This document shows, piece by piece, positions 55,259-64,000 of a stretch of 64,000 nucleotides of DNA. The translations under genes were made by a program, and so were the position numbers. Below the pieces are notes generated by a model. It saw only the letters and a program-made list of their open reading frames with translations. It had not been told where the DNA came from and made no database searches. The DNA comes from a bacterium. Lineage in GTDB: Bacteria; Bacillota; Bacilli; Lactobacillales; Streptococcaceae. Positions within the stretch are counted from its first letter, which is position 1. Each line of letters opens with the position of its first letter. Location: positions 1-64,000 of the forward strand of contig CAJNCW010000003.1 of assembly GCA_905221345.1 (NCBI GenBank). The letters run 5' to 3'.

Positions 55259-58060
55259 ATGAGAAACCATAAGTTATTACGACTTGGTATTGCGACCTTT
55301 GCGGTTGCGGCGTTGGGGGCAGTGCCAGCTTTTACAGTTCAGGCGGACACAAATGTGGCAGAACAGCCAAATACAGCTTCAAAACCAGTAGAAAATGGCA
55401 AACCAAGTGATTCAGAAAAACCAGAGGTTAAACCGGCTGAGGAAGTGAAACCTGAATCTGAGTCAGAAACAAATCCAGCAGAGTCTCAACCATCTGATAC
55501 TCCTGAGGGACATGCAACCTTAAATGAAGAAAAGCACCGTCCTATCCGATATGTTATCGAACTATATTTTAAGGACATAAGTACTGGTGAGGAAGTAGAA
55601 CCTACTAAAACGTTGACAGGAACTGTTAACTTTGGTGAAAATTTAACAATTGATGCTCCAACATTTGAAGGCTATAGGCTTGAAAGAGTTCACCCCAAAA
55701 TACTGAATATTAGTTATGATAATCTGAATGATATTTCTGAATCTAAAGATGGGAAGTTTACTCTCACCAAAGAAGGCGATACAATCATAGCACATTATCG
55801 GCTTGAATATGAGACACTTCCACTGGAAAAGCCCAATAGGGGCGAACGGACTCTGCATATTAGCTTTAGTTATACTGGAACTCCTAAAATTATGCCTGAT
55901 GGTACACTCCCACCTCATCGCAAGGCTCATTCCATTGATGATGGAAAACGAGATATAACAGTCACTATTAAGCCAGGTGAGAGTTTTACTTTACCTAAGG
56001 GTGATATAGATGGCTATATTTTGGAAGAGATAACGGATGTTAGACACGAAGAGGGAAGATGGGGAGCAACTACTGGTAATTCTTATAAACCTGGAGAAAC
56101 TGTACCTTACGAGAAATTCAACTTTTATCCTGGTGTTGTTGACGGTGTAGAAAGTGATCATATTTCAGTTAATTATAGTTATTATCGACCAGCGGGCTAT
56201 ATTGGATGGGAAAAACCATCTCAACCTACGGAGAAACCAGCACCAAAAGCTGACGAAAATCAAGAGCCCATCAAATATCGTATCGATTATTTCGATGCAG
56301 ATACGGGAGAGAGGCTATCTCGAGAAATCGGAGTTTTAAACCCTGGTGAAACTATCAATATCCATAAAAATATTGATGGCTATGAGGTAGTTACGAATCG
56401 TCGTTGGATGTCTGGTTATAATGTGGACTACCGGTTAATGGATAGATATTTTGGGTCTTTTTCTGGATATCGATACATTATTCTAGAATATAAGAAGGTA
56501 AATGCGGATGCCAAGCCTTCAGAGACTCCGAAACCAGAAGTAAAACCGGAAACGAAGCCTTCTGAGACACCAAAACCAGAAGTTAAACCAGAACCAGCGC
56601 CAAAAGCTGACGAAAAACAAGAGCCCATCAACTATCTTATCGAATATTTCGATGCAGAAACGGGAGAGGAGATATCTCGAGAATATGGAGTATTAAATCC
56701 TGGTGAAACTGTTAATATCCATAAAAATATTGATGGCTATGAGGTAGTTTCGAATGATAGCTGGATGCCTGGATATAATGTGGACCACAGGATAATGAAT
56801 AGATATTTTGGTGGTCAAACGTTTGAACGTTACATGTTTCTAGATTATAAGAAGGTAAAGGCGGATGCTAAGCCTTCAGAAACACCAAAACCAGCGCCAA
56901 AAGATGAAGAAAAGCAGGAGCCCCTCAAATACCGTATCGATTATTTCGATGCAGATACGGGAAAGGAGATATCTCGAGAATACGGAGTTTTAAACCCTGG
57001 AGAGACCATCAATATTTATAAAGATATTGAGGGCTATGAGGTAGTTTCGGATGCTAGCTGGATGCCTGGTTATAAAGTGGACTACAGGATAATGAGTACA
57101 TATTCTGGTGGTACTACGTTTGAACATTACATGTATCTAGATTATAAGAAGGTAAATGCGGATGCAAAACCTTCTGATACTTCAAAACCAGAAGTAAAAC
57201 CGGAAACTAAACCCTCAGAAACACCAAAACCAGAAGTAAAACCGGAACCTAAACCTTCAGAAACACCAAAACCAGAAGTTAAGCCAGAACCTAAGCCTTC
57301 AGAGACACCAAAACCAGAAGTAAAACCGGAAACTAAACCATCAGATACACCGAAACCGGCAGTAAAACCGGCACCTAAGCCTTCTGACACACCAAAACCA
57401 GTTACACCAGTTGTTCCAACAGTCCCAACAACTCCTGTAACTCCTACAAATCCAGCTACTCCAAGCACAAGCCGAGTCCTTTCAAACGAAGCTGGAAGCG
57501 TTCAAGTTCGTGGCTCAGAGGCAACGCTCAAAAATGTTAGCTACATCAAGGTAGAAGAAACAAAAGCTAAATCACTTGAGACGAAAAGCTACAAGGCTTA
57601 TGACATTCATTTATATGACGCAAACGGCAAGGCTATCCAGCCAAATGGCATGGTTTTAGTGACCCTTTCTGCTGATAAGCCAGTTGAAAATGTCTACTAT
57701 GTTGCCCCAGATGGCGCTTTGCAAGCACTTGATTTCAAGCAAGATGCAGATAAGGTGACTTTTGAAACCAACCACTTTAGTATCTATGCAATGACATTCA
57801 AAAATGTCGCTGCAAATCGCAATGACAGTAGCATACAAATGCCTATTGCTGTTGTAGGTGGTGAAAATACAACAACCACAGCTCAAAATAGCAATGGAGC
57901 AGATACGACACAAGCGCAAGCTACACCGCTAAACATCAAGACTGAAGATGGGTCGAAAGCCCTACCAAACACCGGCGAACAGACTTCAATTCTTGGATTT
58001 GTAGGTTTCCTCCTTGCAAGTCTTGGTCTAGCAGGCTTGACTTACAAAGGACGTCACTAA
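55259..58060 (+). CDS. Large MucBP-repeat, proline-rich LPXTG surface protein
   Basis: 933 residues. Signal peptide (MRNHKLLRLGIATFAVAALG..., cleavage near QADT at about residue 30), then an acidic Pro/Glu-rich start. Two divergent MucBP-like units lie at about 97-180 and 195-310. Three close units of about 95-120 residues contain FDADTGERLSREIGVLNPGE and GYEVV-type ends (about 330-635). Next come KPSETPKPEVKPE repeats (about 637-715) and a folded domain with DIHLYDANGKAIQPNG (about 740-845). The LPNTG anchor, hydrophobic segment and KGRH tail close the protein. MucBP domains bind mucins or support adhesion. The start has GGAGGG. Recombinase and inverted repeats directly upstream raise the question of phase variation. 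Confidence 0.9.
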   Translation: MRNHKLLRLGIATFAVAALGAVPAFTVQADTNVAEQPNTASKPVENGKPSDSEKPEVKPAEEVKPESESETNPAESQPSDTPEGHATLNEEKHRPIRYVIELYFKDISTGEEVEPTKTLTGTVNFGENLTIDAPTFEGYRLERVHPKILNISYDNLNDISESKDGKFTLTKEGDTIIAHYRLEYETLPLEKPNRGERTLHISFSYTGTPKIMPDGTLPPHRKAHSIDDGKRDITVTIKPGESFTLPKGDIDGYILEEITDVRHEEGRWGATTGNSYKPGETVPYEKFNFYPGVVDGVESDHISVNYSYYRPAGYIGWEKPSQPTEKPAPKADENQEPIKYRIDYFDADTGERLSREIGVLNPGETINIHKNIDGYEVVTNRRWMSGYNVDYRLMDRYFGSFSGYRYIILEYKKVNADAKPSETPKPEVKPETKPSETPKPEVKPEPAPKADEKQEPINYLIEYFDAETGEEISREYGVLNPGETVNIHKNIDGYEVVSNDSWMPGYNVDHRIMNRYFGGQTFERYMFLDYKKVKADAKPSETPKPAPKDEEKQEPLKYRIDYFDADTGKEISREYGVLNPGETINIYKDIEGYEVVSDASWMPGYKVDYRIMSTYSGGTTFEHYMYLDYKKVNADAKPSDTSKPEVKPETKPSETPKPEVKPEPKPSETPKPEVKPEPKPSETPKPEVKPETKPSDTPKPAVKPAPKPSDTPKPVTPVVPTVPTTPVTPTNPATPSTSRVLSNEAGSVQVRGSEATLKNVSYIKVEETKAKSLETKSYKAYDIHLYDANGKAIQPNGMVLVTLSADKPVENVYYVAPDGALQALDFKQDADKVTFETNHFSIYAMTFKNVAANRNDSSIQMPIAVVGGENTTTTAQNSNGADTTQAQATPLNIKTEDGSKALPNTGEQTSILGFVGFLLASLGLAGLTYKGRH
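56240..57152 (+). repeat. Three near-identical MucBP coding units
   Basis: Units begin at about 56240, 56595 and 56895, each opening with GCGCCAAAAGNTGANGAAAA-like sequence, then GAGCCC and TATTTCGATGCAGA, and each ending AAGAAGGTAAATGCGGATGC or close to it. High similarity suggests recent duplication. Confidence 0.8.
57165..57405 (+). repeat. Proline-rich tandem coding repeat (KPSETPKPEVKPE)
   Basis: About six to seven copies of a ~39-base unit encoding KPSETPKPEVKPE variants span the cell wall. A shorter run of the same unit lies at 56513-56590. Confidence 0.85.
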
Positions 58061-58079
58061 AAAATAACACAAGATAAAC

Positions 58080-58112
58080 AAAGAACTTGAACAATTGTTC
58101 AGGTTCTTTTTG
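58080..58112 (+). terminator. Terminator of the MucBP surface protein gene
   Basis: Stem AAAGAACTTGAAC/GTTCAGGTTCTTT with loop AATT and T run. Confidence 0.85.
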
Positions 58113-58189
58113 GAATGAAAAAAACTTGAATCGTTAAAAATTTAAAAGCCACTATTTTTAGTCTTATTTAAGTTATCTGCTATAAAATA

Positions 58190-58198
58190 TGGTATAAT
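58190..58198 (+). promoter_or_regulatory. Extended -10 promoter of prsA
   Basis: TGGTATAAT 52 bases before the prsA ATG. Confidence 0.6.
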
Positions 58199-58250
58199 GA
58201 TTGAGTTGGTCTAGAGAAATTTTTGACCGTTTTTAGAAAAAGGAGTAAAC

Positions 58251-59192
58251 ATGAAGAAAAAACTATTGGCAGGAGCCATTACACTATTATCAGTAGCTAC
58301 ATTGGCTGCTTGTTCAAAAAGTTCTGAAGGGGCTGATCTCATCAGCATGAAGGGTGATGTCGTCACTGAACACCAATTTTATGAACAAGTCAAAAATAAC
58401 CCAACTGCGCAACAAGTTTTGCTTAATATGGCCATTGAAAAAGTTTTTGAAAAACAATATGGTTCAGAAGTAACTGATAAAGAAGTGGATGATGCTGTTG
58501 CTGAAGAGCAGAAGAAATACGGTGACAGTTATCAAAATGTTCTTTCACGTGCGGGTATGACTCCTGAGACTCGTAAAGCTCAAATTCGCACAAGTAAGTT
58601 GGTCGAATTGGCAGTTAAAAAAGCCGCAGAGAGTGAATTGACTGACGAAGCTTACCAAAAAGCTTTTGAGTCTTATACACCAGATGTGACAGCTCAGATC
58701 ATCCGTATGGATAATGAAGACAAGGCAAAAGAAGTGCTTGAAAAAGCAAAAGCAGCAGGAGCTGATTTTGCTCAGTTGGCAAAAGACAACTCAAATGATG
58801 ACAAGACAAAAGAAAATGGTGGCGAAATCACTTTTGACTCGGCTTCTACAGAACTTCCAGAACAAGTCAAGAAGGCGGCCTTTGCCTTGGATGTGAATGG
58901 TGTCTCTGATGTCATCACAGCGACTGGAACACAAGCCTACAGTACCCAATACTACATTATTAAGCTAACCAAGAAAACAGAAAAATCATCAAACCTAGAT
59001 GACTACAAAGAAAAATTGAAAACGGTCATCCTGGCTCAGAAACAAAACGATTCATCTTTCGTTCAGAGCGTTATCGGAAAAGAATTCCAAGCTGCAAATA
59101 TTAAAGTGAAAGATCCTGTTTTCCAAAATATCTTTGCCCAATACGTTGGGGGTGCAGACTCAAACTCAAGCAGTAGCTCATCAGCAGAATAA
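58251..59192 (+). CDS. prsA: Foldase lipoprotein PrsA
   Basis: 313 residues. Lipoprotein signal with lipobox LAAC (Cys about residue 21). A parvulin-type peptidyl-prolyl isomerase region (ITFDSASTELPEQVKKAAFA, about 195-214) is flanked by chaperone-like helices. The C-terminus ends in a Ser-rich SNSSSSSSAE tail. It folds exported proteins on the outer face of the membrane. Its own promoter and terminator bracket it. Confidence 0.95.
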   Translation: MKKKLLAGAITLLSVATLAACSKSSEGADLISMKGDVVTEHQFYEQVKNNPTAQQVLLNMAIEKVFEKQYGSEVTDKEVDDAVAEEQKKYGDSYQNVLSRAGMTPETRKAQIRTSKLVELAVKKAAESELTDEAYQKAFESYTPDVTAQIIRMDNEDKAKEVLEKAKAAGADFAQLAKDNSNDDKTKENGGEITFDSASTELPEQVKKAAFALDVNGVSDVITATGTQAYSTQYYIIKLTKKTEKSSNLDDYKEKLKTVILAQKQNDSSFVQSVIGKEFQAANIKVKDPVFQNIFAQYVGGADSNSSSSSSAE

Positions 59193-59197
59193 AAAAG

Positions 59198-59232
59198 AAA
59201 ATACAAACTTTGTCTTGAAGTTTGTATTTTTT
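59198..59232 (+). terminator. Terminator of prsA
   Basis: Stem AAAATACAAACTT/AAGTTTGTATTTT with T run. Confidence 0.85.
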
Positions 59233-59303
59233 AGTAATCAGTTTCGGCCAAATAGCAAAATTCGAAGGATTGGAGGATAAGAGTTTTTTTCTTTCTGAAA
59301 AAA

Positions 59304-59312
59304 TGGTATAAT
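59304..59312 (+). promoter_or_regulatory. Extended -10 promoter of ftsW
   Basis: TGGTATAAT about 70 bases before the ftsW ATG. Confidence 0.6.
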
Positions 59313-59381
59313 AGCAATCAAAACTAGAAAATAAAACGGAATTGGGAACAGTCGGCTCTGTTCCTATTAGAATGGTGACAT

Positions 59382-60605
59382 ATGAAAATTAGTAAAAGGC
59401 ACCTATTGAACTATTCCATTTTGATTCCTTACTTCCTTTTATCGATTTTGGGTCTAATTGTTGTTTACTCAACGACGAGTGCTACCTTGATCCAAGAAGG
59501 GAAAAGCGCTCTTCAGTTAGCTCGGAACCAAGGAATGTTTTGGGTAGTTAGTTTGGTTTTGATTGCCTTAATTTATAAACTGAAACTTGGTTTTTTAAGA
59601 AATGAACGCTTGATTTTTATCGTTATGTTTGTGGAGATGATCCTCTTGGCTTTGGCGCGATTGATTGGGATACCGATCAATGGTGCCTATGGTTGGATCG
59701 CGGTAGGACCAGTGACGATTCAACCCGCAGAGTACCTAAAGATTATCATTATTTGGTACCTAGCCCATCGATTTTCAAAGCAACAGGATGAGATAGCGAT
59801 TTATGATTTCCAGGTCTTGACTCAGAATCAGTGGTTACCTCGTGCTTTTAATGACTGGCGTTTCGTTTTACTGGTTCTGATTGGTAGTTTGGGGATTTTC
59901 CCCGACTTGGGAAATGCGACCATCTTGGTTTTGGTTGCCCTCATCATGTATACGGTTAGTGGAATCGCCTATCGTTGGTTCTCGACTATTCTGGCTCTCT
60001 TGGCGGGCAGTTCGATTTTGGTCTTGTCTGTCATTCGCTTTGTCGGGGTTGAAAAGTTTTCTCAAATTCCGGTATTTGGTTACGTTGCTAAACGTTTCAG
60101 CGCCTTCTTTAATCCCTTTACCGACTTGGCAGGTGCTGGACACCAGCTTGCAAATTCCTACTATGCCATGGTGAACGGTGGCTGGTTTGGACTTGGGTTA
60201 GGAAATTCCATCGAAAAGCGTGGTTATTTGCCAGAAGCCCACACAGATTTCGTCTTTTCAATTGTCATCGAGGAATTTGGATTTGTAGGAGCGGGTATGA
60301 TTTTGGCACTCCTCTTCTTCTTGATTTTGAGAATCATCCTAGTCGGTATTCGAGCTAAGGATCCCTTTAACTCCATGGTTGCTATCGGTGTCGGAGGGAT
60401 GATCCTTGTTCAGGTCTTTGTCAATATCGGTGGAATTTCCGGTTTGATTCCTTCTACAGGGGTAACCTTCCCCTTCCTTTCACAAGGGGGGAATAGTCTT
60501 CTGGTCTTATCTGTAGCCATTGCCTTTGTACTAAATATCGATGCCAGCGAAAAACGTGCCAAACTTATCAGAGAATATGAAGGTCAAACTTCTGTTACTC
60601 TATAA
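59382..60605 (+). CDS. ftsW: Septal peptidoglycan polymerase FtsW (SEDS family)
   Basis: 407 residues, about 10 membrane segments. SEDS motifs: GAYGWIAVGPVTIQPAEYLK (about residues 105-124), FPDLGNATILVLVALIMY, YYAMVNGGWFGLGLGNSIEK, LPEAHTDFVFSIVIEEFG and SGLIPSTGVTFPFLSQGGNS. FtsW polymerises glycan at the septum with a class B PBP. Tail VLNIDASEKR is cytoplasmic. ppc follows after 22 bases. Confidence 0.95.
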   Translation: MKISKRHLLNYSILIPYFLLSILGLIVVYSTTSATLIQEGKSALQLARNQGMFWVVSLVLIALIYKLKLGFLRNERLIFIVMFVEMILLALARLIGIPINGAYGWIAVGPVTIQPAEYLKIIIIWYLAHRFSKQQDEIAIYDFQVLTQNQWLPRAFNDWRFVLLVLIGSLGIFPDLGNATILVLVALIMYTVSGIAYRWFSTILALLAGSSILVLSVIRFVGVEKFSQIPVFGYVAKRFSAFFNPFTDLAGAGHQLANSYYAMVNGGWFGLGLGNSIEKRGYLPEAHTDFVFSIVIEEFGFVGAGMILALLFFLILRIILVGIRAKDPFNSMVAIGVGGMILVQVFVNIGGISGLIPSTGVTFPFLSQGGNSLLVLSVAIAFVLNIDASEKRAKLIREYEGQTSVTL

Positions 60606-60627
60606 GGATTGAAGGAAAGGAAAGTTT

Positions 60628-63324
60628 ATGTCACTTCAAAAATTAGAAAACTATAGCAATAAAGCAGTCGTCCAAGAAGAAGTCTTGATTTTGACAGAGC
60701 TATTAGAAGACATCACAAAAAATATGCTTACGCCAGAGACTTTTGATAAAATCATGCAGTTGAAGGACTTGTCTACAAGCGAAAACTATCAAGGACTCAA
60801 TAAATTGGTGACCAGCCTTTCAAACGAGGAAATGATCTATATTTCTCGCTATTTCTCAATCCTTCCACTCTTGATCAATATCTCTGAAGATGTGGATTTG
60901 GCTTATGAGATCAATCACCAAAATAATGTGGACCAAGACTATCTAGGAAAACTGTCAACAACCATTAAGATGGTGGCTGAAAAAGAAAACGCGGCTGCAA
61001 TTTTGGAGCAGCTGAATGTAGTTCCAGTTTTGACGGCCCATCCAACACAAGTACAACGCAAGAGTATGCTGGATTTAACCAATCATATCCATACACTCTT
61101 ACGGAAGTACCGTGATGTCAAACTAGGCTTGATCAACAAAGAAAAATGGCACACAGATCTCCGTCGTTACATTGAAATTATCATGCAAACGGATATGATT
61201 CGCGAGAAGAAATTGAAGGTAACCAACGAAATCACCAACGTGATGGAGTACTATCAAAGTTCATTCTTGAATGCTGTTCCACGTTTGACGGCTGAGTATA
61301 AGAAACTAGCTAAGGAACAAGGTATCGAGCTCCAACATCCAAAACCGATTACCATGGGGATGTGGATTGGAGGAGACCGTGATGGAAATCCTTTCGTAAC
61401 TGCGGAAACCCTCAACAAATCAGCCTTGACCCAGTGTGAAGTCATCATGAACTACTATGATGAGAAGATTTATAACCTCTATCGTGAATTCTCACTTTCA
61501 ACCAGTATTGTGAATGTTAGTGACAAGGTTCGTGAGATGGCGCTCAAGTCTCAGGACAACTCGATTTATCGTGAAAAAGAACTCTATCGTCGTGCCCTCT
61601 TTGACATCCAAGCTAAGATGCAGGCAACCAAGACCTATCTTATCGAAGACAAGGATGTTCATCCAAGATATGCTACCGCAGATGAATTCTACCAAGACTT
61701 GTTAGCCATCCGAGATTCTCTATTAGAGAACAAAGGTGAGTACCTGATTTCAGGAGAATTTGTCGAGTTGATGCAGGCGGTTGAAATCTTTGGTTTCTAT
61801 CTTGCCTCTATCGACATGCGCCAAGATTCTAGTGTTCACGAAGCCTGTGTTGCTGAATTGCTAGCATCAGCTGGTATCAACGACCACTATAGCGATCTGT
61901 CTGAAGATGAAAAATGCGCCCTCTTATTAAAAGAGTTGGAAGAAGATCCTCGTATCCTCTCAGCGACTCATGCTGAAAAGTCAGAACTGCTTGAAAAAGA
62001 ACTCTCTATCTTTAAAGCTGCGCGCAAGTTGAAGGACAAACTAGGTGAAAACGTCATCCGTCAAACCATCATTTCTCACGCAACAAGTGTATCCGATATG
62101 CTCGAACTAGCCATTATGCTGAAGGAAGTCGGCTTGGTGGATGCCCAAAAAGCCCGCGTTCAGATTGTTCCCCTCTTTGAAACGATCGAGGACTTGGATC
62201 ACTCAGAAGAAACCATGAGAAGATATTTCTCACTTCCTTTGGCTAAAAAATGGATTGCTTCAAAAGACAACTACCAAGAAATCATGCTTGGCTACTCTGA
62301 TAGTAACAAGGACGGTGGTTACCTGTCATCATGTTGGACTCTATATAAAGCTCAACAGCAACTGACTGCTATTGGGGATGAATTTGGCGTTAAGGTTACT
62401 TTCTTCCACGGTCGTGGTGGTACTGTGGGTCGTGGTGGTGGACCAACTTATGAAGCTATCACATCCCAACCACTCAAGTCTATTAAGGACCGCATCCGTC
62501 TGACTGAGCAGGGAGAAGTCATTGGAAACAAATACGGTAACAAAGATGCAGCCTACTATAACCTTGAAATGCTGGTTTCTGCTGCCATTAACCGTATGAT
62601 TACCAAGAAGAAGAGTGATACCAATACGTCAAATCGTTACGAAGCCATCATGGACCAAGTAGTAGACCGTAGCTATGATATCTACCGTGATTTGGTCTTT
62701 GGAAATGAACATTTCTATGACTATTTCTTTGAATCAAGCCCAATCAAGGCTATCTCAAGCTTTAATATCGGTTCGCGTCCAGCAGCTCGTAAGACCATCA
62801 CTGAAATCGGCGGTTTGCGTGCTATCCCTTGGGTCTTCTCATGGTCACAAAGTCGTGTCATGTTTCCTGGCTGGTATGGCGTGGGTTCAAGCTTCAAAGA
62901 ATTTATTGATCAAGATTCTGATAATATTGAGATCCTCCGTGACATGTACCAAAACTGGCCTTTCTTCCAATCCCTGCTCTCTAATGTGGACATGGTCTTA
63001 TCTAAGTCTAACATGAACATTGCCTTCGAATATGCCAAGCTCTGTGAAGATGAAGAAGTGCAGGCTATCTACTACACTATTTTAGATGAATGGCAGTTGA
63101 CTAAGGACGTTATTTTAGCTATCGAAGGTTATGACGAACTCTTGGCAGAAAACTCTTACCTAAAAGACAGTCTAAACTATCGTATGCCTTACTTTAATAT
63201 CCTGAACTACATCCAGTTGGAGTTGATCAAACGTCAACGTCGCGGTGAATTATCAGCTGATGAAGAAAGACTAATCCATACAACTATTAACGGAATTGCA
63301 ACCGGTTTGCGTAATTCAGGCTGA
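60628..63324 (+). CDS. ppc: Phosphoenolpyruvate carboxylase
   Basis: 898 residues. Converts PEP and bicarbonate to oxaloacetate. Motifs: [20 protein letters not shown] with the catalytic His (about residues 133-152), [52 protein letters not shown] and the C-terminal RNSG. It supplies oxaloacetate for aspartate synthesis. GGAAAGG precedes the ATG. It is downstream of ftsW, as in other streptococci. Confidence 0.97.
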   Translation: MSLQKLENYSNKAVVQEEVLILTELLEDITKNMLTPETFDKIMQLKDLSTSENYQGLNKLVTSLSNEEMIYISRYFSILPLLINISEDVDLAYEINHQNNVDQDYLGKLSTTIKMVAEKENAAAILEQLNVVPVLTAHPTQVQRKSMLDLTNHIHTLLRKYRDVKLGLINKEKWHTDLRRYIEIIMQTDMIREKKLKVTNEITNVMEYYQSSFLNAVPRLTAEYKKLAKEQGIELQHPKPITMGMWIGGDRDGNPFVTAETLNKSALTQCEVIMNYYDEKIYNLYREFSLSTSIVNVSDKVREMALKSQDNSIYREKELYRRALFDIQAKMQATKTYLIEDKDVHPRYATADEFYQDLLAIRDSLLENKGEYLISGEFVELMQAVEIFGFYLASIDMRQDSSVHEACVAELLASAGINDHYSDLSEDEKCALLLKELEEDPRILSATHAEKSELLEKELSIFKAARKLKDKLGENVIRQTIISHATSVSDMLELAIMLKEVGLVDAQKARVQIVPLFETIEDLDHSEETMRRYFSLPLAKKWIASKDNYQEIMLGYSDSNKDGGYLSSCWTLYKAQQQLTAIGDEFGVKVTFFHGRGGTVGRGGGPTYEAITSQPLKSIKDRIRLTEQGEVIGNKYGNKDAAYYNLEMLVSAAINRMITKKKSDTNTSNRYEAIMDQVVDRSYDIYRDLVFGNEHFYDYFFESSPIKAISSFNIGSRPAARKTITEIGGLRAIPWVFSWSQSRVMFPGWYGVGSSFKEFIDQDSDNIEILRDMYQNWPFFQSLLSNVDMVLSKSNMNIAFEYAKLCEDEEVQAIYYTILDEWQLTKDVILAIEGYDELLAENSYLKDSLNYRMPYFNILNYIQLELIKRQRRGELSADEERLIHTTINGIATGLRNSG

Positions 63325-63332
63325 TATTCTAC

Positions 63333-63363
63333 AAACTTCCTCTTTTTTCAAGGGGAAGTTTTT
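63333..63363 (+). terminator. Terminator of ppc
   Basis: Stem AAACTTCC/GGAAGTTT with T run. Confidence 0.8.
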
Positions 63364-63392
63364 GAATTGTTTAAAAAATTCTAAAAATAGTA

Positions 63393-63420
63393 TTGACAAG
63401 TAGTTGAAAAATGGTATAAT
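63393..63420 (+). promoter_or_regulatory. Promoter of the T-box controlled ABC operon
   Basis: TTGACA (63393-63398), 16 bases, TATAAT (63415-63420) with TGG before the -10. Confidence 0.8.
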
Positions 63421-63427
63421 TGAAACA

Positions 63428-63662
63428 TTCAGAAAGTAATCATGCTTGTTTTTTTAGAGAGTCTGTGGTTGGTGAAAGCAGATAGATGAAATTGATGAAA
63501 TTGGGCTGAATGTACTTAAGAATTTGAAATCATAAAAATTCGGTGAGCACACCTTACAGTGCAACTCGTTATTGCGAGAAAGAGCGATAGGGATATTCCC
63601 TATAATTGAGGTGGCACCGCGCATCGACGTCCTCACACAAGTTTTTTGTGTGAGGACTTTTT
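63428..63662 (+). promoter_or_regulatory. T-box leader (probably tRNA-Trp responsive)
   Basis: The 431-base gap 63325-63755 holds the ppc terminator, a promoter and this leader. Stem I features AGAGAGTCTGTGGTTGGTGA (63456-63475) fit the T-box AG bulge and loop. The T-box sequence GAGGTGGCACCGCG is at 63608-63621. The terminator GTCCTCACACAA/TTGTGTGAGGAC with T run spans 63629-63662. A TGG at 63502-63504 in the likely specifier region suggests tryptophan, in line with the trpX-like gene. The specifier was not proven by folding. Confidence 0.88.
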
Positions 63663-63755
63663 CTATGGGGAGGAAAGATATTGGAATTTAAACGATGGCA
63701 TCACTTGATGATGTGATTTAAAAAGTTAAGGTAAAAGAATTAAGGAGAAAGAAAA

Positions 63756-64000
63756 ATGAAAAATAAACGTTTGATTGGAATTGTCGCTGGATTAGCAGTA
63801 TTGGTAGTGGCTAGCTTGATTTATTCATCTATGAACAAGCCAGTAGCTAAGGAAGAGCAAAAGGTTGCTAAGGTTGGTGTCCTTCAATTTGTTAGCCACC
63901 CTTCCTTGGACTTGATTTACCAAGGGATTCAAGATGGACTAGCTGAAGAAGGCTATAAAGGTGACCAAGTAAAAATCGACTTTATGAACTCTGAAGGGGA
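63756..64000 (+). CDS. trpX: ABC transporter substrate-binding protein, TrpX-like (cut by window end)
   Basis: The visible 81 residues start MKNKRLIGIVAGLAVLVVAS, a membrane/signal segment without a clear lipobox Cys. VGVLQFVSHPSLDLIYQGIQ follows, characteristic of the ABC substrate-binding family that includes TrpX. AAGGAG precedes the ATG. The T-box upstream points to tryptophan limitation as the inducer, so uptake of tryptophan or a precursor is likely. Permease and ATPase genes are expected beyond the window. Confidence 0.8.
   Translation, partial: MKNKRLIGIVAGLAVLVVASLIYSSMNKPVAKEEQKVAKVGVLQFVSHPSLDLIYQGIQDGLAEEGYKGDQVKIDFMNSEG

Noticed and set aside
57142..57468. Minus-strand glycine/serine-rich frame (repeated FGVSEGL)
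   Set aside because: It is the reverse reading of the KPSETPKPEVKPE repeats and not a gene.
54398..58060. Complete transposon or prophage carrying the recombinase and adhesin
   Set aside because: No transposase, integrase, phage structural gene or terminal repeats bounding the whole segment could be found.
58128..58135. GAATCGTT shared with the inverted-repeat region at 55069-55076 as a far attachment site
   Set aside because: Only 8 bases match and the flanks do not. This is expected by chance in AT-rich DNA.

Overview
The window is chromosomal DNA of a Mitis-group streptococcus, most likely Streptococcus mitis or S. oralis and a close relative of S. pneumoniae. The evidence is the gene content: lytB with choline-binding repeats, ciaRH, pavA, pmrA, comEA-comEC and coiA behind competence boxes, prsA, and a serine-rich repeat adhesin. 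AT-rich intergenic DNA and extended -10 promoters (TGnTATAAT) fit. The assignment is an inference, because no rRNA is present.

Layout. 1-1.0 kb: 3' end of a serine-rich repeat LPXTG adhesin. 1.2-6.8 kb: trmFO, pyrH-frr, cvfB, a GrpB-family gene, a YozE-family gene and phoH. 6.8-8.1 kb: ald on the minus strand with a palindromic promoter. 8.1-11.1 kb: an AT-rich accessory block of five small membrane-protein genes, three of them paralogues and one frameshifted in a T8 tract. A broken 5' copy of a GNAT acetyltransferase gene lies on the left and the intact gene on the right. 11.9-14.8 kb: late-competence comEA-comEC. 14.8-17 kb: a decayed secreted-peptide gene and an ABC transporter. 17-18.5 kb: infC-rpmI-rplT with an L20-type leader. 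18.5-22.9 kb: gloA, the PyrR-controlled pyrK-pyrDB, and lytB. 22.9-25.6 kb: a mini-cluster of a DUF2829 (Tad2-like) protein, an SDR, a Nudix hydrolase, a catalytically altered PEP-synthase-type barrel and an ASCH protein. 25.7-30.8 kb: pepN, ciaRH and a DUF3270 gene. 31-33 kb: an ABC exporter. 33-39 kb: a U32 peptidase and the ribose/nucleoside salvage group rpiA-deoB-DUF1697-punA-glutamine amidotransferase-deoD.

39-48.6 kb is a housekeeping run: pavA (minus), ybeY-dgkA-era-mutM-coaE-pmrA-rpmG-secG, rnr and smpB, with many genes overlapping by a few bases. After tehB comes a stand-alone CARF-nuclease-like (DUF1887/Card1-type) gene with no CRISPR locus in view. It sits directly upstream of the competence gene coiA and is followed by pepF and an O-methyltransferase gene. 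54.4-58.1 kb is a second accessory insert: a small serine recombinase, a stretch of inverted GTTTCG motifs, and a large MucBP/proline-rich LPXTG adhesin. The window ends with prsA, ftsW, ppc and a T-box-controlled ABC substrate-binding protein (trpX-like, cut by the window edge).

The most unusual parts are the orphan CARF protein with altered ligand and catalytic motifs, the recombinase-inverted-repeat-adhesin module, the duplicated-GNAT membrane-protein block with a homopolymer frameshift, and the PEP barrel that has lost its catalytic cysteine. No CRISPR array, tRNA, rRNA or complete insertion sequence was recognised.
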